From NCBI GenBank assembly GCA_963693305.1, contig OY855907.1, forward strand, positions 37,032,356-37,096,355: a DNA stretch of 64,000 bases, written 5' to 3'. Within the stretch, counting starts at the first letter, position 1; each line of letters starts with the position of its first letter. A program made the translations under genes and the position numbers. Below are positions 30,059 through 42,600 of the stretch, in pieces. The DNA is from Meandrina meandrites (Eukaryota > Cnidaria > Anthozoa > Scleractinia > Meandrinidae). Under the pieces are notes generated by a model that saw only the letters and a list, made by a program, of their open reading frames with translations, did not search any database and had not been told where the DNA came from.

Positions 30059-33000
30059 TTATTTTTCATTTACTTGCTGTTGTAATTTTCCCAGAGTCTT
30101 TAACGCTGTAACGCTCGCTTCATATTGTGCATTAATAAACGAGATGCCCGCTCCTGATTCTGTGTTTTGTGACTGTTTTAGGTTAGTTACAAAATGTTAT
30201 ATTTTATAATCATTTGAGTGTGATAAGAGTATAATATTTGTTACGTACAGATGACAGAAAACAAGAACTGTGAGATAGGTTGCTAAACAATAAGTATTTC
30301 CCTGTTAGGTTTAACAGGTGTTTAACAGGATAAAACACGCTTTACCTGTCTTGGTCCACGTCTGACTATATTTCCTTCTCGCACCAGCACACCAGCTGAT
30401 ATGTCCATCGTATCGACCTTATAAAAAATAAAATAAAAAACATCGCAGTCAGATACGGCAAGGTATCAAGTCTTCAATTTTTCAACTTGTCAAACTCGAA
30501 TTTACGTATTTTAATCCAAAACTACAAAAAAAAATCAATTCCCCTTATAAAAAGTATGTCTGCGTTCGAGCCTAGTGGCCCATTGAGCTGGAGCTTATCC
30601 CGGTTTCTGTAGCAGGGAGCGACTAGGAGTATTTCTTCTCCCCCTGGGTGGGATGCTAGTCCATCGCAGGGTTACCCCAAGCATTAAATTCACCAGTAAA
30701 CATTTATACACCTGGGTGGAGAGAGGCACTGTGAGAGTAAAGTATCTTGCACAAGAACACAGCGTGCGGGCAGGCTCTCTCTCTTTTTTTTTGGGGGGGG
30801 GGGGGGGGGGAGGGGGGGAGTTTTGTGGCAGCAGGCAAGGTGCAGTGTGTTTCGCCACTAACGCGTTGCCTCCAATGGCAATGGTAGCCCAAACCCAAAC
30901 GAAAACACGCTGACCTTATCCAAGGGTTAAACGACATCTAAGAATTGTTTGAATGGTCCGTCCAGCAAGCTGTCCTGTATTTCAAAGTTAGAAGCTTATT
31001 CTTACCAAGGGAGGTGGCAACGGTGTTATGTGACCTGCACCATCCATCTGATACGAGTTGTTATGTAACATGCCGGTATCCATATTTTGCGTGTGGCCAC
31101 TTTTAGAAGGTTTCCACTCTTTCCCAGATCTGATTTTTTGTGAATTCGGTCCCAGCTTTCTGGGTCTTGAGCGAATGTGCGTCAACTGTCCTTCACTGTC
31201 ATTGTCCACAACTGCAAACTTTGTTCGAACTCTGCAAGCAAACAAAGCAAATGTCATTAGAATTGGATTTGCGTGTGTAACTGGGATGGTCTCTCAGCTG
31301 TATGATAGTATCACATCAGACTTGTTACTATAAAAGTGGGTATTAATCCCGAAGAATACCCCAAGGAACAGGATGTTTTGGTGAAGTTGTTGAGGCGATT
31401 TTCAGGGGATTTGCTGTGACTTTCAGCGTTGTCTGACAAGTTTTCACGACTTTCCCTTAAGTGCATCTAGGCCCTCACTTTCTAACCTGTAGTTACCACT
31501 AGTTATAAAAGTGGATATTAATCGCAAAGAATAACCCAAGGAACAGGGAGGAAGGCGTGGAAGAATTTTAATGTAATGTGTATTATGAAGAGTGTCATGG
31601 AACTCCACCGGGGTGAAGTTTATTAGCCTTTTTTAGAGGGAGCAGAGTGTTGTTGTAGACGAGTAGCGTTTTGAGGCATATTAGAGGATTGAATTGATTG
31701 AATTTACAATATTGACACCTTCATGACGTTTGATTTTGTCTTTTATTTGGAATCGAAAACGTTCTGGTCTCTTTTTCTGGGGGAGGGGTGGGGGTTTGTA
31801 TATAACATCAGTTCTCTGACGTGTACAAATGACTTTCAAATTGAAGGAAATCTCAAAATAATGATAGCTTTCTGATGTAAAAACACCAAAGTTATAATAA
31901 GTACAGTTGAATCCCGATAACTCGAACCTTCAAGGTAAATAAAAAAAGGTTCAAGTTATCGGGGGTTTGAGTTATCGAGGGTAAAATTAGTAAGAAAATT
32001 ACCTGGATGGGAATCGAAGGTTTGAGTTAGCGGGAGGTTCGAGTTATCGGGATAAAACTGTAATTACATAGGCCTAAATACTCTAACACTCAAATTAAGT
32101 GATTTTTAACTGAAAATAAACAAATGATGAAGATTTTTATTGACTTTTGAGATCTTCTTGACTACTTTCTGATGGTAGTCATTTAGACAGCCTAATCAAA
32201 GTGTAAGAACTGCCAGGTACCTGTGTGATGGAAGTTTATCAGGAGAAATCTTCATGACAGCTACTACATTTCCACGATCATCGTACAGTACATCCTTGAT
32301 CCCTGGTGGCCGCCCATATTGGGCCTGTTGACAGAAAAACCATACATACATGATTTTAATCTTACCCTGGCTGAGGAACAGGGAAATCAAGTGATGCCCT
32401 CCATAAATGTTACAGAAAAAAATTAAAGTGGCCACAATGCTGGGATGAATTATTTGATTTGTTAAAATTTAGGCTGGAACCTATTGCAATGACTGGATCC
32501 ACAAATTATGTTTAAGATCTTCAAGGTCCTAAAAGATGAGGATCTCTCAAGGACCCTTGAAGAATCTCAGAGAGCATTTCATATAATGATGAAGCTCTCA
32601 GCAAAGATTCTTTCAAAGTGCTTTGTATCCATCCTTCAAGATCCTCAACAATTTGATAAAGATTTAACCAGGTTCATGAGTTTTCATAGGTCAGTGGATA
32701 GAGTGCCTACCAAGAGTTTGGGAGGTCATGGGTTCAATTCCTGTCGAGACTCAGATTTGTCTTTGTCCCACGCTTGTGACATGATGAATATTCCATCTTT
32801 CATCTTACAAAAATATATCACTGGCATCATCTCTCCCATGGCTAGCACTTGATACAAGGGAGCTGATTGATGCAGGGTCAGTTCCCTTGGTGACAGTGTT
32901 AATCTAAGGATGTCTTGCTCCAGCGACATGATACACACACCGCCCCTCCCCCTCCCCCCCCCCCCCCCCCCCCACTCACATTGAAGTGTAGTGTACACAG

Positions 33001-36000
33001 CAGTGGCCTTGTTGACTGGGATAATTACTGTACATGTGATGGCAAAGAATTTCATAACAAGCTTACAGTTTTACAATTTACTGTCTTGGATGGTCTGTGG
33101 TTAAATTTATTGCTCAGCTGAAATGCTATTAGTGGAAAAGATGAAAATGTTCATGTCATGAGCATGGGAAAAAGAAAAAATCTGAGTCCCCGACAGGAAT
33201 TGAACCTGAATGCTATTAGTAGTTCATTGTTTAATTCCTGTTGTCTTTAAATTCTTTTATTTCATAAAATGTGTTCAATTTTTGTTTTTAAATTTAATGA
33301 TTTAATATATTTATTTCTTGTAAGTTACATATTTAAAGTGTTTGCATCATATGACATCATTTACCTGCATATTTTTGTTAAGTGACCAATTAAAATTACA
33401 ATTTATGATTAATCTATATGCTAATTTCAAAAGTGTTTGCATCATTTAAGTTAGGATTCAGATTACCTGTGATTTTGAGAAGTGACTTACACTCCAAGAT
33501 TGAGAAGATGTCTTGGTCGTGGATGACCATGAGTATGCATCTGACCTACCGCTCTCAGAACGAAGCTGTTTAGTCCAAACCAAAATGCAGTCAACATACA
33601 GATTCTCCTTACTGGTCTCATATACTTCCTTAAGAGTTAGTTTTTAAGTTAGGAGATTTCAAAATATCAGCTGAAGTTCATTTATCTTTTCCAATCACTT
33701 TCTTTATAATAAGAAATTAACAGAATAATATTATTCTCACAGCCTTTTATTGTGATTATTATTACTTTATTGATAAAAGTGAGGATCAACTTGATGCTCA
33801 TAGCATTGGGATTAAAAAGGTAAACCTAGATGTAAATTTCTTTTTATAAAAGGAATACTTAAGTTTTTAGCCTTATAATGACCCTCCTGGAGCCAAACTT
33901 TTCTTTGTTATAATTTGTCAGTTTTCTAAGGTATAAATAAAGGACAAGTTACATGCACATTTTGATCACTTGCAGATTCATTTAATTCAATTTCATTTAG
34001 ACAATTTATCCACAGATCACACTTGACATATTAAATTGCCAATAAAACATGGCTGAGTGTCTCATTACTCCTGTTAATTTAAGCATGGTTGCAATCTATT
34101 AGTTTTACCTTTAGAATGGATGAAGATGAAGACAACATAGCCAGACCATTAGCCTCTGTGTGTTCTCGTGTTGCCTCATTTTGCTGTCTTTCAGTTTTGT
34201 TTAAAACATAGTCATCAGTCAGAGGTGTAAGATCCACTCCAGAAAATGATGGCAGCTTGCCTTTGTGAGGTTTAAATGGTGCACAAGTTCGCTTTTTACC
34301 TTGGACCTAAAAGCAGATAAATAAAGCACATTTGGCATGTCATGTGGCAATGTAATGATTATTGCGTAAATGATGATAGATCATTCTATTTTTATGGCAC
34401 AAATTTAATGAAATCAATACGTTTCTTTTCCTGTTTTGAACGAAGAGTTGAACAAAGAGCATGTAAAAGGGAGACTGAATCACATTCATGTATGATATGT
34501 TGGTAAGTGTAAAAATGAGATTGTCATACATGTGTTATAGGAGGCTCTTTAGGTTTGTCTGTGTTCCTCTCCTCGGCAGTAGTAGGCGGCGGCTGGGCAG
34601 GACTGCTGATTGACAAAGGAGTGGTGGACATTTCCAGGGCCTCAAATGGTGGTTCTGGTGCCCTGATAAAACAACAGCAATACATGAACAGTGTGCATAA
34701 AGTAATGGCTCATAGCTCTCGGGATTGAACTCTGATTTCTGTAGCGGGAAGCGGCTAGGAGTATTTCTACTCCCCCTGGATGGGATGCTAGTCCATCACA
34801 TGCCCAGCATTCTGTCAGGTTGCCCCAACATTTCACCGGTACCCATTAAATAAATACACCTGGGTGGAGAGTGGCACTGTGAGAGTAAAATTCCTAGCCC
34901 AAGAACACAATACAATGATCTTGCATCAACATAAAGAACAGTAGCAGAAAAAACAAAACTTTTAATCATCAAAACCATCGAAAATCTAGCTACTTACACT
35001 GTAATTGTGGCTGATGTTACTCAGAACATATTCTCGTTTAATTTAAAATTATTTTGCAATAAACTCAAAACTTACACCGGCCTTTCTTCAGCAACAGATG
35101 ACAACTCAGACTCACGATCTGATTGGACAGATGATGTTGATGATGCTGACGATGGCCGCAACATGATAGGCACTGATCCTTGAGCCCAAGAGTCAGTGAC
35201 GGGTGTCACAGGTTCTGAAGAAGATTTAAAACCAATTTTATTTTAATCCATATAGCATACATGTACACATGTCCTTAGCTTAGAAAATTTTATTGTCTTA
35301 CGAAAATGGAACATGAAGATTCAAACTATTACTAATGATGCAGGCTCTCTTCAAGCAAGGTCAATTTTGCACAAAATCAATTTGTGCATGGCCAGTTTGA
35401 TGCAAAGTCAATGTGTCTAACTGCATGTCAAGCAAATTGACAATTGCCCCTCCTGCATGATCCCAGGCAGAAATTCAAGTGCAAATATCATTTGCCCTAA
35501 CTCAATTTTAAGCAGTCAAAATCCTAGTTTAAAGCAGCCAGAAGAAACAATATTTTGTTTTTCTATTTGTGTTAATTTCTATTTGACTGTGTTCAAACTT
35601 TACATAACATTTATCATTATGACTGAAAAGGTGCAAAGTGTTTATGAATTTAACATGATAAAAATTAATTATTGTTTTATTATACCTTCTTCCTCCAGCC
35701 ATGTTGAGTCACATGCTGGGTTGTTCTCTCCCATATCACAAGCTAGAAACTGCCACTATGATAAAAATAAATTTCAGACTATCAAAAATTGTTACAAACA
35801 ATTTTTAAAGTGCCTATGAAGTAAAAAATAATTACCACTCATTTTGAAGGCTTTTCAAAAATAAAGAAAAATGGCATTTTCCTTTTTGAAATATTAGGTT
35901 TTTGTATTATGCAAATGAGGAATGTGATGACATCATTAATCGTTCCACAAAAAGATAAATCACTGAATCAAGCATATCTCTTGGAGTATTAAAGTGGTGT

Positions 36001-38761
36001 TCTTCAAACTCACAAATTTTAGGCGAGATTCTGACACTCGCCAAAAATTTGCTCAGACTCGAGACTTTTCAAGGACCATTCTAAACCCCTACAACTGTAA
36101 GCTACCAATCCACATACATGTAGGTACATGTATTTTCAGAGCGTCTTACCATTTTTAGGTACAGGTCTAAACATTTTCAGATGCAGTTTCCCTTCCAAAT
36201 GTAAACCCAATTAATCTTGAAACACAATTTTCCTTCCAAAATTACACCCTCCATATAGAAGTCCTCCTTGATGAGCTCACTTGAAAAGGGCACTGAGCAA
36301 ATATAAGCCCAGGGGTTATTTTTGGAAATTTTTTAAAGTACATGTATACAGTCTACATATGTAATGAACATACCTCTATGATCTGTAAAAGCAGATTTTT
36401 GGTCTCTTGTATAGTGTATGGCAGTGTCTGGCTGATGATGTACTGGTCATGGAGTACCTTCATGGTAGACTCCACTATTTCATTGACTATGTCGAGAACA
36501 AACTCTTCACCATCTTCCTGCTCCACCATGTGATGCCTGATTATTCATATAAAAAATTGACATGACATGTCAATCCATTATTTTGCAATAAGCTTAATCT
36601 GCAAAGGCAGCAGTCTTTCTTAATGAATAAAAAAATAAATAAATAACTTTATTTTAGTGTCAATGTATTTAGCAACTTCTGTGCTAACTGGGGACACTGT
36701 AACTAAATAAACAAATATTGTAAATCGAACAGAAACTTGCTAAAAATCCCAACATTCTGGAGGCTGACCAGATGGCTATTTACAAGGCGTGGAGGAGTTG
36801 AATTTGGGACCACCAAACTCAAATCCATCTAGTGGCAGAGGGGAGGATTTGAACTTGGGACCTTAGGATTTCAAGTCCAGCGCCTTAATTAATCACTACG
36901 CCATGAAGCCTCCCATCTATATGCATTGCTAAGCATCTACAAAGTACAAAACAATGCACGGGGTATATTGCATTTTTTGTGTGAATGTAAAAAAAACTTT
37001 CCATAAAGCATGCCAAATTAAGTCTTCTTCATACAATTGCACCTGCTAACTTATTTTAGAGGAAAACGAAATGGCAACAGGAACATTGTCAACAGGGAAT
37101 CAAGAAATCAATTCAGACAAATGCCATTAAATACTTCTTTGATATTCATGAATCTCCACATTGAAGATTTAAGGTTACGGTATACCTTTGGGGGTGTCTC
37201 GCGTTTAAACGATATAGCGCGGTCGGAATAAATTGTAGACAGCTAAAACCCTATATCAAATTAAAGCTTATTGAGCTGGCTGTCAAACTATAAAAACCAT
37301 TTTGTAGTCGAATGAAATGTCAATCTTTTAGGAACCTCGAAACACGAGCGCCTGAGTCGCCTTTTGAAGGCTACAAGTCAAAGCGAATTTTGTATTTTGC
37401 TAATTTGATTTGTTCTTTGGTTTCCAGACCCTAAGCGCTAAGAAAATGTGTCGGCGTTTTGTCATATTCAATTGCAATAAAAAGATACAAGACATTTCGC
37501 AAATAGGGCTAAAACAAACAGGAGTGATCATACAAAAATCGCTCCAGTAGAAAAAGTATACAAAAATAAAAAAATCACCGATACGTTTTTGTTATTAACA
37601 TGTTAAACTAGCTGCTCGCCAAATTTGACGTAGAAGGGGCAAATTCCTTTGGAGTTGTAGCTCTTTAAAGTGTCGCGTTCAAAGCGAAAAATTGATTTCA
37701 GAAAACAGCGCTTAAAAAATATCTTGCAATGCAAACAAACACCGCCCACATGAAGCTTGCAACACCTTCTCGAATAACAAGGCCAATCAGTGCGCGAGAA
37801 TGGCGGCTTTCGTGATACTTCCCGCGAAAACCGTCTCGGTTGAGTGCATACACGTCATATGAGTGTCACTCTAAAGAAGAATTTTTACTTCCGGTCAAAA
37901 ACGAAATATGCTCATTTCTCCGCCGATATTCACTCTTTTTCAAAACTTTTTTTTTTAAATGAAAGATCACACTTGGACTATTACTATGATGTAAAAATCG
38001 AATTTCGTGAAAAATTGTCGATCTGAAGGTATACGGTAACCTTAAGAGCTTGACTTATGGTATGTTTAGAATCTTCAGGTGAGTTTTTATGCTTTAAAGT
38101 GAATTAGCCTCACAAGCAAATGAACATGGGTAACACTGAGAATCAAACTGTACATGATGCACACAGGTACATGTAAAAGGTTGGCAATTGGCTCGCTGGT
38201 TCGCACATCTTCTGTACATGGTTATACTCTGCAGATTTGGCTGAACCAGCAGTAGAGAGATTGACACATTGAGCGATGATTACATTTGTAAAGCATCTGG
38301 GCCAAATATAATTTGATTTCAGGCCTTGCCAAAATGTCAGAATTGCTTAGATAAAATCCGTCACTGCAGCTGCAAAATATAGAAACTTGGAAACGTTTTG
38401 AAAAGAAAAGTATCTCTTACAATAACTTTAGCTGTGTTACAATAAAGTGAACGAAATAAGAAAACAAACGTGTTGGGCCCTTTAATGTGCAATATTTCAC
38501 CCTTTGATTTGGTTTAGATCAAGGGAAAATATAAGTCTTTACTATAGACAACTATTGAAGAGGCACGAAAGCTCCGAGGCGGAAGGCAAAATAGTCGATG
38601 ATTGACTAACAAAATTATAGAGAAAAATACATATTCCTTCATATCACTACATACCAGTCAGCTTCTGTAAATCTCCCAGGTATAATGTCATTGCTAGTAG
38701 GCGGCGGTGCCGATGTTTGAGCAGGAGTTTTCGTCTTGTCTTGGCGACTTTTGTTGGACAT
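30059..38761 (-). CDS. C2orf81 homolog: C2orf81-like protein (DUF4639), 11 exons
   Basis: Exons from 5' to 3': 38655-38761, 36374-36536, 35686-35755, 35076-35214, 34530-34662, 34109-34306, 33491-33565, 32221-32324, 31006-31231, 30346-30417 and 30059-30172. All are GT-AG with agreeing phases and total 1401 nt (466 residues). The N-terminus contains NDIIPGRFTEADW and LPYTIQETKNLLLQIIEWQF, followed later by TDSWAQGSVP. These match the conserved start of vertebrate C2orf81 (IVPGR.SEAEW, IPFT.S.A, ITEWRF, TDSWAQGSVP). Function is unknown; no enzymatic motif, signal peptide or membrane segment is seen. The middle is Ser/Pro/Thr-rich and probably disordered. The last exon, ending LQQQVNEK, is chosen on phase and open reading and is less certain than the first four. 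Introns hold several repeats and one TTAA element. The ATG lies about 280 bp from the left end of a large transposon. Confidence 0.88.
30575..30890 (+). repeat. Dispersed repeat family A, long copy with poly-G
   Basis: Contains CGGTTTCTGTAGCAGGGAGC, GACTAGGAGTATTTCTTCTC, GGGATGCTAGTCCATCGCAG, CACCTGGGTGGAGAGAGGCA and CTTGCACAAGAACACA. A G run (30793-30810) interrupts it. It lies between C2orf81-like exons 9 and 10. Confidence 0.8.
31904..32060. mobile_element. TA-flanked MITE, 157 bp
   Basis: Left CAGTTGAATCCCGATAACTC and right GAGTTATCGGGATAAAACTG are inverted, bounded by TA at 31902-31903 and 32061-32062. The internal words CGAGTTATCGGG and GTTATCGGGGG repeat the same motif. It lies in an intron of the C2orf81-like gene. 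Confidence 0.82.
32688..32865 (+). repeat. tRNA-like SINE, family 2, forward copy
   Basis: GGTCAGTGGATAGAGTGCCT (A-box-like) and GGTCATGGGTTCAATTCCTG (B-box-like) are followed by GACTCAGATTTGTCTTTGTC and GTGACATGATGAATA. The head is tRNA-like. A reverse partial copy is at 33155-33212. Confidence 0.75.
32954..32973 (+). repeat. Poly-C run
   Basis: About 20 C with the interrupted prefix CCCCTCCCCCTC. Likely an unstable homopolymer where read length could be wrong. Confidence 0.85.
33155..33212 (-). repeat. tRNA-like SINE, family 2, reverse fragment
   Basis: AATCTGAGTCCCCGACAGGA and ATTGAACC are the reverse complement of the B-box and tail region of the copy at 32688-32865. Confidence 0.7.
34715..34925 (+). 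repeat. Dispersed repeat family A, copy
   Basis: GATTTCTGTAGCGGGAAGCG, GGCTAGGAGTATTTCTACTC, GGATGGGATGCTAGTCCATC, CACCTGGGTGGAGAGTGGCA and CCCAAGAACACAATACAATG. It lies between exons 4 and 5 of the C2orf81-like gene. Confidence 0.82.
36796..36912 (-). repeat. tRNA-like SINE, family 3
   Basis: The reverse complement reads GGAGGCTTCATGGCGTAGTG, then GGCGCTGGACTTGAAATCCT, then AAGTTCAAATCCTCCC. The TTGAAA loop resembles a serine tRNA anticodon loop. A second GAGTTTGGTGGTCCC block follows. It lies in intron 1 of the C2orf81-like gene. Confidence 0.7.
37173..38041. mobile_element. TTAA-flanked element (869 bp) in a C2orf81-like intron
   Basis: The left end GGTTACGGTATACCTT and right end AAGGTATACGGTAACC are perfect inverses. 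TTAA stands on each side (37169-37172 and 38042-38045). A TTAA duplication is typical of piggyBac and Kolobok elements. No transposase ORF is present, so it is non-autonomous. Confidence 0.88.
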
Positions 38762-39038
38762 GTTGACAAAAGAAGACGACGTTTTATGCGCGTTTAATTC
38801 ACATCACCATCCAAAAAGAGTGCATAAAATTCCACAAGGGGTTTCGAACTTGCTTGAAGAAGCTATCAAAGTTACAAGAGCATCGATTTCATCGACATTT
38901 TAAATTCAATCGCAAGTTTCTTGCCATTTTAATCAAAATGGCGGACTTCGTCTCGTTGATACTGGTTGCTATGGCGGTTTTATGCTCTCGCCCCAGGCCC
39001 TCGAGAGATGGTCGTAGCTCAACAAATGGGTCCAATAC

Positions 39039-39074
39039 CAAGGAGGATTGGAACCTATTCCCAAGCTACTTTGC
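39039..39074 (+). repeat. Left terminal inverted repeat of the 9.9-kb transposon
   Basis: The first 20 bp match the right end perfectly. After one mismatch CCCA matches, and TTTGC matches further in. It overlaps the start of a likely untranslated first exon ending at a GTAAGA donor (39192). Confidence 0.85.
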
Positions 39075-39671
39075 GAATCGTGTTTTTGTAATTTTGCCAC
39101 GTATCAGATCACGTTTCAGCGAGAACCCGAATTTTGGAGATCTTTCACGCCGTTTTTGTCTTATTTAAATTGGTCCAATGGAGTGAAGAAAGGTAAGATT
39201 TTTTTCTTTATGATCTCTTCTTTTCTACTGTTTATTTGTTGGGGCAAAAACTCTGATTCGCGACACTCAAAATCCCACATTTCTTTGATGAATTTATTTG
39301 AAACAGTTGGCGCGTTATTTTTCGTCAAAATGCGTTTTAAAAACCTCTTATAATATAAGTTAAACGTGGAGGCTTTCCCAGAAAAACATTATTACGTCAA
39401 AGAAGAATAGTTCATGAATAAATAGAATGCAAAGGTCGCGCAAGGTCGCTTCGTATTGACTTATTTTGAACCCATTGAAAATCCCTTTGTTTATCTTCAA
39501 CGAGCTGTGTAATGTATTCTAAAGAAAATGGCGCGCTCGTAGCGTGATATTCCAACTAACGTTTTGTTGAGCTGATGACAATGTTGTCGCTTTTCTTGAG
39601 TCAAAATATTGCGTTTTTTAGCTTATACAGTTGCACTGAAAGTAGAAATGGGTCTTCTTTTTTCTTTAGTG

Positions 39672-42600
39672 ATGAGTACTCCAACGAAAGAAAACAAGAG
39701 ATGCCACGTCACGAGTGGCCTAACACCGAATGAAAAGAAAAGGAATCGGCCACAACGGCAAATTGGTTCAAGAAAATCTCTCGACTACAAGTCGGTCGAA
39801 CATATTACCAAGGTGAGCTTTTTAGTTATTCTTGGGCAAATGGCTGTAATTTTTTAATGCTCATTGACACTGTCATCTTTTGTTGTCCATATTATTATAG
39901 TCGCCTTCGCCATGCATCAAGGGAGTTTTACAGAGGACGATAATTGTTACTTCTCCGCGAAAAAGTCCCGCAAAGAAGTATCCTTGGTCTGAAGCTGAAG
40001 ATCGGGCCACAATTCAGTTCATTGCCTTGCACAAAGATGAACAGGCCTCTGAGAACGAGTGGCCAGCCATGAGATCAGAAGCCGAGTACTGGAGTCTGGC
40101 AGCAAGGTATATTAAATCGGCAACAGGTGTTCAGTACCTTCGAAAAGGTAAATTCTCATACATAACATAGCTATGATTCTATGTTAATTCTCTTTAGATT
40201 TTTGTTTTTGATGGTTGGTTGTTTACTGTATTTTTCCTTAGTGAGTTTTTCTAAAGCTCAATGTTTAATTTTCAATAATTTAATTATATTCTCCAGAGAT
40301 GGATGTTAACATTTTTGAAAACTATTATCATTAAACTCTGATCCTCATTCTTCAGATGGGATTTGCAAAAAATGAAATAAAAAATTCTTCACAGATGGGT
40401 GGTTGTTAGTCAAAGTATCTGAAGTTTTGTGAATTAATTGTGTATCTTTATACATGACGATGCACTGTTGATCTTCTGTTCCTATTTTCTTCAACTTTTA
40501 GGGGAAACAGTTACACTCTATTGACTTTAAATATTATTATGCTCTTTTTTACAGCACAGTCAATTCGGCAAAGAGTGGTCAACCATTTACGTAAAAAGTT
40601 TACAACTGTTGATGATGCAGAGGATGCGTATGGAATTACAGTTGATTTCTACCTGGCGAGCCCTTCTGGCAAGGAAAATACCCCAACAGCACAAAAGGAA
40701 AAACAAAGTCAACCTCCTGTCATTCCACAAAAAGTGATGGATATGCTTGGAAAGCTAACTGGTTGTCAGCTGTCAATGCTTGCTGCCCACATAATGGAAA
40801 ATCTGGCAGTGCCAATTCTTCAGTCCACTTTACTGAAAGTGTTGCCAAAAGTTCTTCCCAGCTTGTGCGTGTCTGATGTGACTGATTTGCTGTCCTCCTT
40901 GACCAAGATAGCTTCTCGTGAAGCTCTGCTCAGTGTTGCTGACAGTCTTGTGTGCAGTGTAGCATCCAAGACTGGCCTTTCTTGGAATGTTAAGGGGTTC
41001 CTTGAAACTGCTTGCAGAGCTATGTGTGAATTGGAGGCCCATGATAAACCCAATGTGGTGTATTTCTTGTGCCGATGCATTGCTGACAAGAAAGAGGATG
41101 GAAAATCACCAATTCTTCCTCTTGATCGTATGCCCTTTGGAATGATTCAATATCAGCTAGAATTCTTCAATGCAACACACATCTGCCAGGTGATAACATA
41201 ATAAAGTTGGATTGATATTTAACCCAAAAATATTTTTAGATCTTTTTAATTTTTGATTTTGGATAAAAAAATCAGACAAGTCTGTTTTATATATTGGCAC
41301 TTGGAAATTGCTGTTGCAGTTTAAAAATGATTTTTGTTCTTTGTTTAAGCATTGGCATTATGAATCTAAACAGATAAATGGCAATACAAACTAATTTAAA
41401 ATCATTTTGACCTGAAATTAATAAAAAAAACGGACCTCAAACTATTCTTGTATTTTTATTTTTTAATTTAAAATCAGATTAAAGAGCCTGAAGATTTTAG
41501 GATGTGGCGAGAGACCATGGAGTCGGAGTTCGGAGGTGGCAAGTTCAAGCGCCTTTTTAGGGGGCCAATGTGGAGTTCATGTGAAAGGAATGATATTGGT
41601 GTTCCTCAACAGGTATTCATAAAAGGAAATGAAAATTAATGGAAAAAATTCATTTTTTTGTTTTCTGTCTCCAGATGATGACTCCCATGGAAAATTACTA
41701 TTTTTTATCATAACATGTAATTTGTAAACATTCTCCAGTTTCATTACCATTTTCTGGAAAAACTACACAAATTGATGCTGTTCACAAAATACATGTAATT
41801 GAGACTCTTTGGAGTCATATCTCATTTGACTTTAATTTGTAACAAATTATGAGGTTTTTATGTTATTATTGAAGGTGAGGTTGTTATGTTATTATTATTA
41901 TTATTATCATTTCCCTTTAGGCAAAGGTCAATGTTGCCTGTATCAGTACAAGGACGCAGAACAAAAGAAATAAACGTTCTCAGTTTACTGGAAAACCTGA
42001 AATTCAGGTACATTGATTGATAATATCATAGTTACCCACTCGCAGATAACCTTGTTGATTAATAACACATTGTAAAACATCACAGGAACCTTAATGCCTC
42101 TACATATATATATATGTTCAGATGAGTTTTTGGCCGAACATTCCCTATAGGGTTTATATGTTACATTCCTCCGAGTTAATAATTATGTCTCCAACCTTCA
42201 TCATCTGATTATACATGAAGATGGCTGAATCCTGATTGTTGTATGTTGTTATCAGAAAGCTAAAAGTGTAAAATTAAATATTCTTCTACATTTTGTGTGG
42301 TGTAATTGAGTGTAGTAGTACCGATTTGAATTCTTAACTGCCTACAACACCCAATTTAAATTATTGATTTTTTTTTATTAGGTTGCAGCTTTGAAAGACC
42401 TAAAATCTGCTAATCCTGATGGTCGCTTCTGGATCAAACTGGATGGTACTGATGTGAAGCCTGCACTGCTTGAATCCATGCGAAAGGAGTGGAATGGTGA
42501 TGTGGATCTGGGAAATGGGGAGTTGCAAGCTCTACGTTGTGAATACGACGAGAGAAATTCAGCCTTCAAAGAGGCACCCAAGGCTTCCAATTGCCATGAT

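Noticed and set aside
38854..39168. 104-codon plus-strand ORF as first exon of the transposase gene
   Set aside because: It crosses the target duplication and the left terminal repeat, and its frame does not lead into the exon at 39670; part is kept only as a finding on the direct repeat.
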